From: Sphingobacteriales bacterium
Lineage (GTDB): Bacteria; Bacteroidota; Bacteroidia; Chitinophagales; Chitinophagaceae
Length of the DNA stretch: 64,000 nt
NCBI GenBank assembly: GCA_027484425.1
Contig: JAIXSZ010000063.1
Span: forward strand, 1 to 64,000
Direction of reading: 5' to 3'
Shown here: positions 7,945 to 17,592 of the stretch, piece by piece
How positions within the stretch are numbered: position 1 is the first letter of the stretch
Layout: each line of letters starts with the position of its first letter
The notes under the pieces: model-generated
The model's database searches: none
The model's input: only the letters and a program-made list of their open reading frames with translations
Told to the model about the DNA's origin: nothing
Program-made: the position numbers and the translations under genes

Positions 7945-9885
7945 ATGTACATAAAGAGATCCTTGTTACTCGCTGGAGTTCTATTTGTCACCGCATCCTC
8001 TTTATCAACAACTTCTATCGCTCAAGAGAACCCCAATTACCACAAATCACGTACTCGTCCTGTTATCCCATTCAGGCACCTTACACTTGCTGCACCTCCC
8101 GGAATGGTATATATACCTGGTGGTTCGGTGACTATTAAGTACAGTCAATCTTCTACAGATACAAATAGTAAGAAACGTGTTAGTTTGAGTTCGTTTTACA
8201 TTGACAAAACAGAAGTTACTAACCAGCAGTATCGTATGTTTAGTGAGTGGGTGATTGATTCTATAGCAATCGTAAAATACCTAAAAGACGATAAATATTT
8301 TATTGACCCGCCCGCAACTGCTGCAGGTGCTGAAGAAGAGAAAGGAAAAGGGAAGAAAAGAAAAGGTAAAAACAAAAACGAAGACACAGCTACAGCACCT
8401 GTTGTAATGTTGGATTCAGCTTCTACCCCAACTACCGACACTATTCCTACTGCTTTGGGTGGCGATATAGCAACTACAACGCCTCCTGTCACGGATACTT
8501 CGGCATTAAAAATCGTCGATACCTCAAAAACAGCGGCAGCAATTGATACCAGCGGACCTGTTAAAAGACGCATCAATTGGGCAAAAGTGAAACATAAAAA
8601 CATTTTTGAGAGCAATGATGATGAAATAAAAGCTAAGATTGCTCCAATGTATGACCCAGTAACGGGCAAGATTCGTGAAGAGTTGTACGTTTACAACTTC
8701 ACATATTTGAGAGCAACTGGTACTAACAAAAATGCCAAAATTGGTGAATACGTTACTGAGCAAATCAACATTTATCCTGACACTAAAATATGGTTTAAGG
8801 ATCTGGTGAATTCGCAAGTTGAAATTTTGGTTGAAAATTACTTCACTCAACCTCCGTTTGATGACTATCCAGTAGTAGGTGTAACATGGAAACAAGCACG
8901 TGCTTTTGCAGCTTGGAGAAGTCATACCAACTTTGATTATGCTACTATCGCTGAATATCTAAAATATTACCGTTTGCAATTCAGTTTGCCATCAGAAGCA
9001 CAATGGGTATATGCTGCCGGTAAAGATATCAAGGATTCCAAGCAACCTGTAATGGAAAAAGAACCAGAACCAGAAGCAACTCCAGAACCAGTTGTTGTTA
9101 CTGACTCTGCTACTCTAGCTACTACTAATCCAGACGGCAGCACTACTCCAGTTACTGACAGCACAGCGACTATAACCCCAGCTGTAGACACTACGGCGGT
9201 AGCGATCACTGATACCGAGGATGGTAACGATAAGAAGAGCAAAAAAGATAAAAAGAAGAAGAAAAAGAATAGAAAGAATAAAGATGACGAAGAAAACGAC
9301 GAAGAGCCTAATCCAGAAACAGTAATTGCTGTCAACGACAAAGATGCAATACCACTAGACAGAGACCGCGACGGTAATCTTTTGGTTAACTTCAAACAAG
9401 AAGAAGGTGATTATACTGAAGATGGTTCTAACTTTACATTGCCAGTTATGTCTTATGCTCCTAATGAGTTTGGCGTATATAATATGATAGGTAACGTTGC
9501 TGAGTGGGTTTTAGATGCTTACAGTCCATCTGCGTTTGCTTTTGTTTCGGATATAAATCCAGTGTTAATGTATGATGCTGACAGTACAGAAGCTGACCCT
9601 ATGAAACGTAAAGTTGTTAGAGGTGGTTCATTTGTAAGTAATGCAAAAGCATTGAGTCCTTTTACACGTGATTTCGAGTTGCAAGATCAAGTACACTGCT
9701 ACATAGGTTTCAGATGTGTAATGTCAGCTCCAGAAATACTTACAAAGTATGTAGCTACTCGTAGAGTACAGACAGGAAGCAAAAAGCCTAACATGACGTC
9801 TATGGACAAAGCTAAACCTACTTCTTCTTCAACTACTAAAGCTAAACCAGCTGAAACAAAACCAGCTACAACTACTAAAAAATAA
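7945..9885 (+). CDS. gldK: Gliding motility / type IX secretion protein GldK (PorK) with long insertions
   Basis: A 646-aa periplasmic component that in known systems forms a ring with GldN (PorN) beneath the outer membrane. The FGE-sulfatase (SUMF1-like) fold is visible in pieces: 'GMVYIPGGSVTI' (~residues 53-64), 'FYIDKTEVTNQQYRMF', 'YPVVGVTWKQARAFAAWRS', 'FSLPSEAQWVYAAG', 'GVYNMIGNVAEWVLDAY', 'VVRGGSFVSNAKALSPFTRD' and 'CYIGFRCV'. Two low-complexity Asp/Thr/Lys-rich insertions (about residues 130-210 and 365-485, the second with a long Lys run) interrupt the fold and raise the length above the usual ~450-500 aa. The signal peptide (residues 1-26, ending 'SIAQ') has no lipobox Cys, although studied GldK proteins are lipoproteins. 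First gene of gldKLMN. Confidence 0.93.
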   Translation: MYIKRSLLLAGVLFVTASSLSTTSIAQENPNYHKSRTRPVIPFRHLTLAAPPGMVYIPGGSVTIKYSQSSTDTNSKKRVSLSSFYIDKTEVTNQQYRMFSEWVIDSIAIVKYLKDDKYFIDPPATAAGAEEEKGKGKKRKGKNKNEDTATAPVVMLDSASTPTTDTIPTALGGDIATTTPPVTDTSALKIVDTSKTAAAIDTSGPVKRRINWAKVKHKNIFESNDDEIKAKIAPMYDPVTGKIREELYVYNFTYLRATGTNKNAKIGEYVTEQINIYPDTKIWFKDLVNSQVEILVENYFTQPPFDDYPVVGVTWKQARAFAAWRSHTNFDYATIAEYLKYYRLQFSLPSEAQWVYAAGKDIKDSKQPVMEKEPEPEATPEPVVVTDSATLATTNPDGSTTPVTDSTATITPAVDTTAVAITDTEDGNDKKSKKDKKKKKKNRKNKDDEENDEEPNPETVIAVNDKDAIPLDRDRDGNLLVNFKQEEGDYTEDGSNFTLPVMSYAPNEFGVYNMIGNVAEWVLDAYSPSAFAFVSDINPVLMYDADSTEADPMKRKVVRGGSFVSNAKALSPFTRDFELQDQVHCYIGFRCVMSAPEILTKYVATRRVQTGSKKPNMTSMDKAKPTSSSTTKAKPAETKPATTTKK

Positions 9886-9952
9886 TTTTTCAGTCTAAAC
9901 AACAACAATTTAAAAACTAAAACAATTTCTCACTCACAAATCCAACACAATT

Positions 9953-10681
9953 ATGAGCAACAGTAAAAGCAAAAAAATCGGTTTAAATTCGATAATCTCC
10001 TTCGGAGCGAGTGTGGTTATCTTGGGTCTTATGTTCAAAATTCTTCACTGGAAGGGTGGTGAAATTATGATTGGTCTTGGTCTTGCTACAGAGGCAGTTC
10101 TGTTTGCGATATTAGGTTGGGCTGCACGTGAAGTGCCAGGTGAAGCAGAAGCTGCAGAAGGTGGTACTAATTTAAATGAATTGTTATCATCAGCAGTAAC
10201 TCCAAAGGTTGTTGAAGGTCTTACTAAAGGTTTCCAACAGTTTACTCAAACAGTTCAATCTGTTAATCAAATTGCTGGTTCTGCAAACTCTACTGGTAAT
10301 TTCGTAAAAGAAATCGAAACTGCTACAACTGACATCAAAAAATTCCGTGATAACATGGGTACAGTTTCTACTGGTTTTGATTCTTTCAACAAATCACTTC
10401 AAGCAGTAAGCCAGATGTCAGGAATATCTGTAACAATGATGAAAGAATTCGAAACTGCTGGTCAGGGTATGAAATCTTTTTCAAAGAACATAGGTGATAT
10501 GAATGCGAATTTTGATCAGTTCAACAAGACGCTTGGAGCCATCAATCAGATGACTGCATCTTCTCAGAACATGATGAAAGAATTCGAAGCTGCTACTAAT
10601 GGTATCAAAGTGTACAACAAAAACCTTGGTGAATTAGCTAAAATCTACCAAGCTCAGGTTGACGCTTTCAGAAAAAACTAA
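9953..10681 (+). CDS. gldL: Type IX secretion inner-membrane motor protein GldL (PorL)
   Basis: A 242-aa protein with two N-terminal membrane helices (about residues 12-30 and 37-58) containing the family signature 'FGASVVILGLMFKILHW' and 'ATEAVLFAILGW'. A cytoplasmic/coiled-coil tail follows with repeated 'MMKEFE.A..G.K.F.KN' units. With GldM it forms the proton-driven rotary motor of the type IX secretion system; the acidic residue in 'GLATEAVLF' on helix 2 is the expected proton-path Glu. It lies 67 bases after gldK and 92 bases before gldM in a classic K-L-M-N order. Confidence 0.95.
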   Translation: MSNSKSKKIGLNSIISFGASVVILGLMFKILHWKGGEIMIGLGLATEAVLFAILGWAAREVPGEAEAAEGGTNLNELLSSAVTPKVVEGLTKGFQQFTQTVQSVNQIAGSANSTGNFVKEIETATTDIKKFRDNMGTVSTGFDSFNKSLQAVSQMSGISVTMMKEFETAGQGMKSFSKNIGDMNANFDQFNKTLGAINQMTASSQNMMKEFEAATNGIKVYNKNLGELAKIYQAQVDAFRKN

Positions 10682-10773
10682 TCAACTTATAGATTGGTAT
10701 TTTAGTACAGTATTAATTAACGTCTTTTCAAAAGAAAGACCCATTCAAATCACTATTATAAAATCATAATCGC

Positions 10774-12318
10774 ATGGCAGGTTTACATGAAACTCCCCGG
10801 CAGAAGATGATGGGTATACTATATCTAGTACTGTTAGGATTAGCAGCTACTACGGTTACCGATCACGTTCTTGATGCCTTTAGAAATCTTACAGTTAGTC
10901 TTGAAACATCATCTAAGAATGTTAGCGCTACTGTAGAAACATCAATGTCAAGTTTTGAAGCAACAAAATTGAAGAATGAACCAGAGCGTGCCAAACCAGT
11001 TTGGGATAAAGCGCAAACTGTTAAGACCTCTGTTGCTGACCTTGATAAGATGATAAATAGTATTAAAGAAGAATTGATAACTTTTGGTGGTGGAAGAGAT
11101 AAGGAGTCAGGTGATGTTGCAAACAGAGCTGACATTGACATCTCTGCACGTGAAATGGTACGTAAAGGTCGTGCCAAACAACTGAAAGCAAAAATCGAAG
11201 AGACACGTAAGAAAATACTTTCCTGCTTGCCTCCAGACAAAAACAACCCAGGTAAAGAACCACAATTAGCTCTTAGCGCGCAGGATCCACCACGTGGTAG
11301 AGGTGGTGTTATCAGCTCTTGGGAGGAATCAAACTTCGGTGAGGGTATTCCTTTGACAGCTGCATTAACTGCTCTTACTAAAATACAAGCAGACATGCGT
11401 AATACAGAGGCTGACGCTATCAAAAAAATACTGGGTGAAGTTGACAAAGCAGTAATCAACCTTGACCGTTTCGATGCGGTTGCTGTTGCCCCTACCTCTT
11501 ACATACTTGTAGGTCAGCAATATACAGCAGATGTATTCCTTACAGCATCTGACTCTAAAGCTAACCCAGAAGTATCAGTAGGTGGTCAGTCACTGAAAAT
11601 TGTTGACGGTAAAGGTCTTTATACTGTTTCTGCTTCACGTGAAGGTGAGTTCAAATGGGTAGGTACTGTAAAAGTTAAACAGGCTGATGGTACAATGAAG
11701 GAATACAAAACGAAAGAGCAGGTTTATACTGTAGCTCGTCCTTCAGCTGTTGTATCTCCTGACAAAATGAACGTATTCTATATCGGTGTTCCAAACCCAG
11801 TGTCGGTTTCTGCTCCTGGTTTTGCTAAAGACAAAATTAAAGTTAGCATTAGTGCAGGTAGCATTTCTGGTACTGGTGGCGCTTTCACTGTTAATGTAGC
11901 TCAGCCTGGTAAGGTTACAGTTACAGTTACTGGTGTATTAGATGGTGGTAAAAGCACTGTATTGGGTTCTACTGAATTCCGTACTAAACGTATTCCTCCG
12001 CCAATAGTTAAATTTAGTGGTAAACCAGGTGGTACGATTTCAGCTGCTGAGGCAAAAGTACAAAACCGTATATTTGCAATATTGGAAGACTTTGATTTTG
12101 ATGCGCCATTTACAATACAGCACTTCAAAATGTACATAGTAAAACCACGCGCTGATGCGATAGCTCTTGAGGCCAATAGTAATGCATTTACACCAGCTAT
12201 GACTGCAGCAATGCAGGGTCTTATACCAGGTTCACGTGTGTTCTTTGATGACATCTACGCTACTGGTCCAGATAAAGTTAAGCGTTCATTGAACCCTATT
12301 ACGTTCACTATTAAGTAG
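10774..12318 (+). CDS. gldM: Type IX secretion motor shaft protein GldM (PorM)
   Basis: A 514-aa protein with an N-terminal 'RQKMMGILYLVLLGLAATTV' membrane helix (about residues 9-28). A long periplasmic helical domain follows (residues ~30-225), then beta domains with 'FYIGVPNPVSVSAPGF' and a C-terminal 'PGSRVFFDDIYATGPD'. Known GldM dimers span the periplasm and couple the GldL motor to the GldK/GldN ring. Length and motif order match the family, and the gene sits between gldL and gldN with short spacers. Confidence 0.96.
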   Translation: MAGLHETPRQKMMGILYLVLLGLAATTVTDHVLDAFRNLTVSLETSSKNVSATVETSMSSFEATKLKNEPERAKPVWDKAQTVKTSVADLDKMINSIKEELITFGGGRDKESGDVANRADIDISAREMVRKGRAKQLKAKIEETRKKILSCLPPDKNNPGKEPQLALSAQDPPRGRGGVISSWEESNFGEGIPLTAALTALTKIQADMRNTEADAIKKILGEVDKAVINLDRFDAVAVAPTSYILVGQQYTADVFLTASDSKANPEVSVGGQSLKIVDGKGLYTVSASREGEFKWVGTVKVKQADGTMKEYKTKEQVYTVARPSAVVSPDKMNVFYIGVPNPVSVSAPGFAKDKIKVSISAGSISGTGGAFTVNVAQPGKVTVTVTGVLDGGKSTVLGSTEFRTKRIPPPIVKFSGKPGGTISAAEAKVQNRIFAILEDFDFDAPFTIQHFKMYIVKPRADAIALEANSNAFTPAMTAAMQGLIPGSRVFFDDIYATGPDKVKRSLNPITFTIK

Positions 12319-12348
12319 TGTTTTATTTACAAAATTATTTGAGTGATT

Positions 12349-13371
12349 ATGAAAAAAGGTACATTATTAATATTGTTTGTTCTGCTTTCTCTAGGAGCTA
12401 CTACTTACATTGGTGCACAAACAACTCCTAAGAAAAAGAAGAAGAAAAAAGTGGAAAATAAAATCAACGCAGACAGTCTTGCAGCCGCCCGTGCTGCAGA
12501 CAGTCTGGCTGCGATTGCTGCTGCCACTCCTGCGGTTGTTGAAGAGCCAGATCCTTTCCCAGATCTAGTTTCTTTCGATACTGGTTATCAAGATGACTTT
12601 GTGTTAGATACATCAAAGCCAATCGTTGATGGTCATTATCGTGAGACCAACCTGAAAGGTGCTAAGCCGTTTGCTTTCCCTAAAGAAAACAAAAACAATA
12701 TTAAGTTCTATAAGCGTATATGGAGAGAGATTGATCTTACAGATTCGTCTAACAAAATATTTGCTATGCCAGGCGAAACCCTGATCGCATTGATACTTGA
12801 TGCAATCAAGCATAAAAAATTGATAGCTTACACGGATCAGACCTTCAGAAAACAAATGACTTATCAGAAAGTTATGAAATCACTTTCTTCTGATAGTAGT
12901 CTTGTTCCAATCCTTGATTCTATCACTGGTGATAACATTGGCTTCAAGTCAGTTTACAACGAATTCAACCCCGATTCTTTATTGAAATATGAATTGAAGG
13001 AAGATATTTATTTCGACAAAACAAGAGGTCGTGTAATTACTCAGGTTGTTGGTATTTCTCCTGTATTGAAATTGAAGAATAGCGTTGGTGAGTACATAGG
13101 TGATACGCACCCCTTCTGGTTGTATTATCCACAGTGTCGCAATCTGTTTGCAGCAAGAGAAGTAGTTGATCCTCAGCGCGATATCTATAATGAGAGTTAT
13201 GACGACATGTTTGTGCAACGTAGATATGTAGCAAGAATAATTAAAGAATCTAATCCTGCAGATCTAAGCATTAAGGATAAATATCCGGGCGATATAGAGC
13301 GTCAGAAAAAAGAGTCTGAAAGGATTGAACGCGAAATACAGAACTACAAAAAGAATCTGTGGAAGTATTAA
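12349..13371 (+). CDS. gldN: Type IX secretion ring protein GldN (PorN)
   Basis: This 340-aa precursor has a signal peptide (residues 1-23, ending 'YIGAQ'), then a Lys run 'TPKKKKKKKVEN' and an Ala-rich linker. The GldN domain includes 'KRIWREIDLTDSSNKIFAMPGE', read here as two blocks, with 'GVKSVYNEFN'-like and 'IGDTHPFWLYYPQCRN' features ('PFWLYYP' is a strong family marker). It partners GldK in the periplasmic ring. ATG 12349 is chosen over the upstream in-frame GTG at 12343 because the signal peptide starts there. The Lys run echoes the Lys-rich insertions in this organism's GldK, a shared feature of two ring partners. Confidence 0.93.
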   Translation: MKKGTLLILFVLLSLGATTYIGAQTTPKKKKKKKVENKINADSLAAARAADSLAAIAAATPAVVEEPDPFPDLVSFDTGYQDDFVLDTSKPIVDGHYRETNLKGAKPFAFPKENKNNIKFYKRIWREIDLTDSSNKIFAMPGETLIALILDAIKHKKLIAYTDQTFRKQMTYQKVMKSLSSDSSLVPILDSITGDNIGFKSVYNEFNPDSLLKYELKEDIYFDKTRGRVITQVVGISPVLKLKNSVGEYIGDTHPFWLYYPQCRNLFAAREVVDPQRDIYNESYDDMFVQRRYVARIIKESNPADLSIKDKYPGDIERQKKESERIEREIQNYKKNLWKY

Positions 13372-13376
13372 TTCCG

Positions 13377-13384
13377 TATATTTG
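13377..13384 (+). promoter_or_regulatory. -7 box (TATATTTG) for the outer-membrane gene after gldN
   Basis: A perfect TAnnTTTG element starts 6 bases after the gldN stop and 29 bases before the next ATG. No TTG sits at -33. The outer-membrane gene may therefore be transcribed on its own as well as by readthrough from gldKLMN. Confidence 0.5.
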
Positions 13385-13405
13385 CTTTAACCTAAATCTT
13401 TAACC

Positions 13406-14176
13406 ATGGTTTCTAAATTTAAACTACTTCTTCTTTCATCTGTTCTTGGCTGTATTACAGCTGGGGCACAGGTGAGAACAGAAATTAGCTTACGCGATCT
13501 GAATAACAGTGCATATGGTGTTGGTGAACAGGGTTATAATTCGCACAACTATAGTGTTGGATTTGGCATTGGTTCCAGCAAATTATATGGTGATTGGGCT
13601 TACTCAAACCCTCAACCAGTTTACATAGGGTACTTTGAGAAGAACATTTCTCATGCTGTTAGTATTGGTTGGACAGTTTCGGTAGGTGATTTATCCACAC
13701 GCGATCCTTATACATTCTATCGTGCTTTTAACCACTTTACTTCTGTTGATCAGCATATTACTATTCAATTAGGTTCTATTTTTAATCTTGTGACACAAGA
13801 CTATTATGATAATCTGTTGTTTAGATACATTGGTGGTGTATATGGTGGTATTGGTTTAGGTATCATAAATAATGATGTTAAGCGTATAGCTAATTTTAAT
13901 GAAGATATACCTGGTAAGATCATAACAGGTAATCCTACAATGCTTACGAACACTACATCTCTTTATGTTCCAGTTAATGTTGGATACAATTTGTACATAC
14001 CTAAGTTGTTATTCTTTAAGGGTTGTGTTTTCAACGCTAACTTTCAGTACGCTACTGCTATGAGTGATTATTTGGATGGTTATAAACCACCATTGAATGC
14101 AAACAAGAAAAATGATGTTTTCACTGTAATGTCTGTAGGTTTCAGGTTTTACATTATGCAACCTGCAGAATATTAA
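13406..14176 (+). CDS. Outer-membrane beta-barrel protein downstream of gldN
   Basis: A 256-aa protein with a signal peptide (residues 1-22, ending 'ITAGAQ'). The body shows alternating beta strands such as 'NYSVGFGIGSSKLYGDWAY', 'AVSIGWTVSVGDLS' and 'YIGGVYGGIGLGIIN', and it ends with a strand 'VMSVGFRFYIMQPAEY'. It resembles Bacteroidota small outer-membrane barrels. It does not show the opening motifs of PorP/SprF. Position right after gldKLMN, before the shared terminator, suggests a type IX secretion or envelope link, but this is inferred. Confidence 0.7.
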   Translation: MVSKFKLLLLSSVLGCITAGAQVRTEISLRDLNNSAYGVGEQGYNSHNYSVGFGIGSSKLYGDWAYSNPQPVYIGYFEKNISHAVSIGWTVSVGDLSTRDPYTFYRAFNHFTSVDQHITIQLGSIFNLVTQDYYDNLLFRYIGGVYGGIGLGIINNDVKRIANFNEDIPGKIITGNPTMLTNTTSLYVPVNVGYNLYIPKLLFFKGCVFNANFQYATAMSDYLDGYKPPLNANKKNDVFTVMSVGFRFYIMQPAEY

Positions 14177-14197
14177 TAAGAGTTTAAAGAGTATAAG

Positions 14198-14226
14198 AAA
14201 AAAGCTACCTTCCGGTAGCTTTTTTT
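14198..14226. terminator. Bidirectional intrinsic terminator
   Basis: A perfect 12-bp stem (14198-14209 with 14214-14225) with loop TTCC has an A-run on the left and a T-run on the right. It can therefore stop transcription from both the gldKLMN side (+) and the convergent gene ending at 14249 (-). Confidence 0.93.
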
Positions 14227-14248
14227 ATGCTCTAAACTATTAGTATTG

Positions 14249-15133
14249 TTAGTTTTTCATTGTTAGCTTTATTACGTTTTCTATTTTCTTGAGTTCTGCT
14301 ATTTTGTTATTATCGTTCTTGTATTGGAAACATTGGGATAGTTGGTTTATCAGTTTACAGATCACTTCTTTGTTGGTCAGCGGAACAATACTTTTTGTTT
14401 TATCTATTTGGTTGAGCTTTTTTAGGTAGTTTTCAAGATCAGTTTGTGTATACGCCATACCTGTTGTGGGATCCAAATAAAACTGTATTTGCTGTATTCC
14501 GTTAGGATCGTTACTGAAAAAGCTATATAACGTATCTATGTATGCAAAAAGGAATAACTGAGGAACCTCTATTGCAAAAACAGGTATATCTAATAGCTCG
14601 CAGATAGATAGATATACTATTCCTATAGAGTAGCTATTACCTTGCTTAGTATCAAATAACTTATTGACAAAGAAATTGCCAATATTTCTGTCTGTTAATT
14701 CGTTGCCTATAAATTTGTAATGATTATAGATGATAGTATTTAGGACATTAACCTGCTCTAGTGGTGTGAGATAGTTATTAAGCTCTAACCATACACTTCT
14801 ACGCAGCTGGTCGAATTCAGCTAGTAATGCGGGTATGTTTACATCAGGATACTCATATTTAGCTATTAGTATTGCACCTCGCAGTAGATCCGGATTACTG
14901 CTTTTACTCCATTCTTTTACTTCCTCCAGCAAGTCGTTGTAGCGCACCTGATGTATCAGTAGCTCCATACGGTCTTGTGTCAGTTTGTCAAAAGTAGATT
15001 CCCAGACTGTTTCTAGTTTGGGGATTATTTGCCTTCCATAACGAATGATTTTTGCAGCTACTGTCTCAAATACTTCATCATCAGGGTCATCTACCAGTTG
15101 CAATAATGCATTTATCTCTTTATCGGGCAACAT
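14249..15133 (-). CDS. SirB1-like transglutaminase-fold protein (UPF0162 type)
   Basis: A 294-aa cytoplasmic protein. The first half is HEAT-like helical ('LLQLVDDPDDEVFETVAAKII'-type opening). The second half carries the transglut_core2 pattern: 'LEQVNVLNTIIYNHYKFIGN', 'NSYSIGIVYLSICELLDIPVFAIEVPQLFLFAY', where the Ser in 'GNSYSIGIVY' replaces the catalytic Cys position of true transglutaminases. The family is widespread and its function poorly defined. It has no signal peptide. It lies between the bidirectional terminator and topA, both on the minus strand with topA downstream in coordinates but upstream in transcription. Confidence 0.75.
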   Translation of the reverse strand: MLPDKEINALLQLVDDPDDEVFETVAAKIIRYGRQIIPKLETVWESTFDKLTQDRMELLIHQVRYNDLLEEVKEWSKSSNPDLLRGAILIAKYEYPDVNIPALLAEFDQLRRSVWLELNNYLTPLEQVNVLNTIIYNHYKFIGNELTDRNIGNFFVNKLFDTKQGNSYSIGIVYLSICELLDIPVFAIEVPQLFLFAYIDTLYSFFSNDPNGIQQIQFYLDPTTGMAYTQTDLENYLKKLNQIDKTKSIVPLTNKEVICKLINQLSQCFQYKNDNNKIAELKKIENVIKLTMKN

Positions 15134-15236
15134 ATTTATCTATTTGTGAGTGGTTTTAGTAATAGGTAATACTCACTTAGTAAAACAGCAAGTAGCAAAT
15201 AGCGTTAGTTAGTTGAGCTATTGCTAGATATTTTAG

Positions 15237-17573
15237 TTATTTCTTTTTTCTTACTGGTTTTTTAGGTGGATTTGCTTTGTTTTCTTCTATAATTACCTTT
15301 ACCTCTTCAATAGTTAAAGCTGTAGCATTTTCAGCTTGTTCTTTTGGTATCTTGTAGTTGCGCAAGCCCTGTTTAATGTAGGGGCCGTAAGGTCCTTTAA
15401 GTATCCGAATTTTTTCTTTCTCAAATACTTTCAATTCGCTCTCTGCTTTTGATTTTCTTTTTTCGTCTATAAGTACGGCTACTTCATCAAGCCCCACTGA
15501 GTACGGATCCATTTCTTTTTTCAAGGAATAGAACTGACCTGCATGCTGTGCATATGGACCAAACCGACCTATGTTCACTGTCACATCTTCATTTTCGTAG
15601 CTGCCTATATTTCGTGGTAGTCTGAAAAGTTCAAGTGCTTCTTCAAGAGAAATTGTTTCTATACTTTGATTGGTTCTTAGTTTTGAGAATCTTGGTTTTT
15701 CTTCGCCCTCGGCAACGCCTATTTGCACCATAGGGCCAAATTTGCCCAACCTGGCTACTACTGGCTTACCGCTTGTAGGGTCGGTACCTAACTCACGCTC
15801 ACCTTTAGCTCTTCCGGCATTTTCTATGGTATGTGTAACGTTTTCATGAAATGGATGATAGAAATTGTCTATCATTTTGTTCCATACCTGATTGCCTTCG
15901 GCTATCTGGTCAAACTCAGCTTCTATTCGAGCGGTGAAATCGTAATCCATCACTTTAGTAAAGTGCTCTCTCAGAAAGTCTGTTACTACCATCCCTAAGT
16001 CGGTAGGGAATAGTTTGCTTTTCTCAGCACCGAAGTTTTCAGCTTCTGTTACTTTAGCTATCTTATCATTTTGCAGTGTCAGCTGCACATATTCTCTTCT
16101 AGTGCCGTCTTTATCTCTTTTCTCTACATAGCCTCTTTGTTGGATAGTGCTGATTGTAGGGGCGTAGGTCGACGGACGACCTATTCCTAGCTCTTCTAGT
16201 TTTTTAACCAGTGAAGCCTCTGTGTAGCGCGGTAATGGGCGGGTGAAACGCTCTGTAGCTAGCATCTTTTGTAAGCCCGGCTGCTGACCCACCACTAACG
16301 GAGGTAACATACCTTCGTTTTTGTCCTCTCCATCTTCGTCATCATTGCCCTCGCTGTATATTTTCAAGAACCCATCAAAACGCAATACTTCGCCAGTAGC
16401 AGTAAGTTGCTCTTGCTGGGTAGATATGCCTATTTTGGCTATGGTACGCTCTATCTGTGCATCTGCCATTTGGCTAGCCATTGTGCGCTTCCATATCAGG
16501 TCGTAGAGACGGGTAGTGTCGGCATCGCCAGCAGATGTTACATTCATATCTGTTGGGCGAATAGCTTCGTGTGCCTCTTGTGCCGATTCATTTTTGTTTT
16601 TAAATGCTCTTTTGTAGTGATACTTTTCGCCATAAAGGTTCAGTATCGACTCTCGAGCACTGTCTAGTGCAGTGTCTGAAAGGTTCACAGAGTCGGTACG
16701 CATATAGGTGATATGCCCATTTTCGTACAGTTTCTGAGCCAATAGCATGGTTTTAGAGACTGAGTACCCTAGTTTTCTGCTGGCCTCTTGTTGTAAGGTA
16801 GAGGTTGTGAATGGTGCCGATGGCGATTTTTTGGCTGGTTTCACTTGTATATCCTTCACAGTGTAGGTAGCACCTACACACTGCTCCAGAAAACTCATAG
16901 CACCAGTAGTATCTTTTATCTTATCTGGTCCTTCTGCCTTGAAGGTTACTTTCTTTTTGTTGATATCTTCGGCACTAAAGAATGCTTCTATCTTGAAGCT
17001 GCTTGTTACCCCAAACTGATTTATTTCGCGTTCGCGCTCCACTATCAGTCTTACAGATACAGATTGTACCCTACCTGCCGACAGATTGTTGCGCATACTC
17101 ATTTTGCGCCACAACACTGGCGATAGCTCAAAGCCCACTATCCTATCTAGTATGCGGCGGGCTTGCTGTGCATTTACCAGATTCATGTTCACATTGCGTG
17201 GGTTTTGTACTGCACGCTGTATGGCTGGTTTGGTGATTTCATGAAATACTATACGCTTTGTAGTATAGGGGTCAAGATCTAGCACCTCGCACAGATGCCA
17301 CGATATAGCCTCTCCTTCACGGTCCTCATCCGTTGCTAGCCAAACCTCGCCCGATTTTTTGGCTAGCGACCTCAATTCTTTTACTACCTTTTGTTTGTCT
17401 TCAGATATGGTGTAGGTAGGCTTATACCCATTTTTTAAGTCAATACCCATGTCTTCCTTCTCCAGATCACGTATATGACCATAGCAAGACTTCACCTCAA
17501 AATCGCTGCCCAGTATCTTTTCTATGGTCTTGGCTTTCGCCGGAGACTCCACTATCAATAAGTTTTTAGCCAT
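15237..17573 (-). CDS. topA: DNA topoisomerase I (type IA)
   Basis: A 778-aa enzyme that relaxes negative supercoils through a transient 5'-phosphotyrosine link. The N-terminal Toprim domain has 'LLIVESPAKAKTI' (residues 5-17) and the acidic 'DEDREGEAI' (82-90). The catalytic Tyr is Y290 in 'GHITYMRTDS', and 'SAGRVQSVSVRLI' (165-177) is the core motif. The C-terminus has repeated topoisomerase modules ('LGKFGPMVQIG', 'IGRFGPYAQHAG', 'LKGPYGPYIKQGLRNY') and a Lys-rich tail in place of zinc fingers, as is common in Bacteroidota. Start at 17573 is a perfect match to the family N-terminus (MAKNLLIVESPAKA). Confidence 0.97.
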   Translation of the reverse strand: MAKNLLIVESPAKAKTIEKILGSDFEVKSCYGHIRDLEKEDMGIDLKNGYKPTYTISEDKQKVVKELRSLAKKSGEVWLATDEDREGEAISWHLCEVLDLDPYTTKRIVFHEITKPAIQRAVQNPRNVNMNLVNAQQARRILDRIVGFELSPVLWRKMSMRNNLSAGRVQSVSVRLIVEREREINQFGVTSSFKIEAFFSAEDINKKKVTFKAEGPDKIKDTTGAMSFLEQCVGATYTVKDIQVKPAKKSPSAPFTTSTLQQEASRKLGYSVSKTMLLAQKLYENGHITYMRTDSVNLSDTALDSARESILNLYGEKYHYKRAFKNKNESAQEAHEAIRPTDMNVTSAGDADTTRLYDLIWKRTMASQMADAQIERTIAKIGISTQQEQLTATGEVLRFDGFLKIYSEGNDDEDGEDKNEGMLPPLVVGQQPGLQKMLATERFTRPLPRYTEASLVKKLEELGIGRPSTYAPTISTIQQRGYVEKRDKDGTRREYVQLTLQNDKIAKVTEAENFGAEKSKLFPTDLGMVVTDFLREHFTKVMDYDFTARIEAEFDQIAEGNQVWNKMIDNFYHPFHENVTHTIENAGRAKGERELGTDPTSGKPVVARLGKFGPMVQIGVAEGEEKPRFSKLRTNQSIETISLEEALELFRLPRNIGSYENEDVTVNIGRFGPYAQHAGQFYSLKKEMDPYSVGLDEVAVLIDEKRKSKAESELKVFEKEKIRILKGPYGPYIKQGLRNYKIPKEQAENATALTIEEVKVIIEENKANPPKKPVRKKK

Positions 17574-17592
17574 TACTTTTAGTCATTAATGC

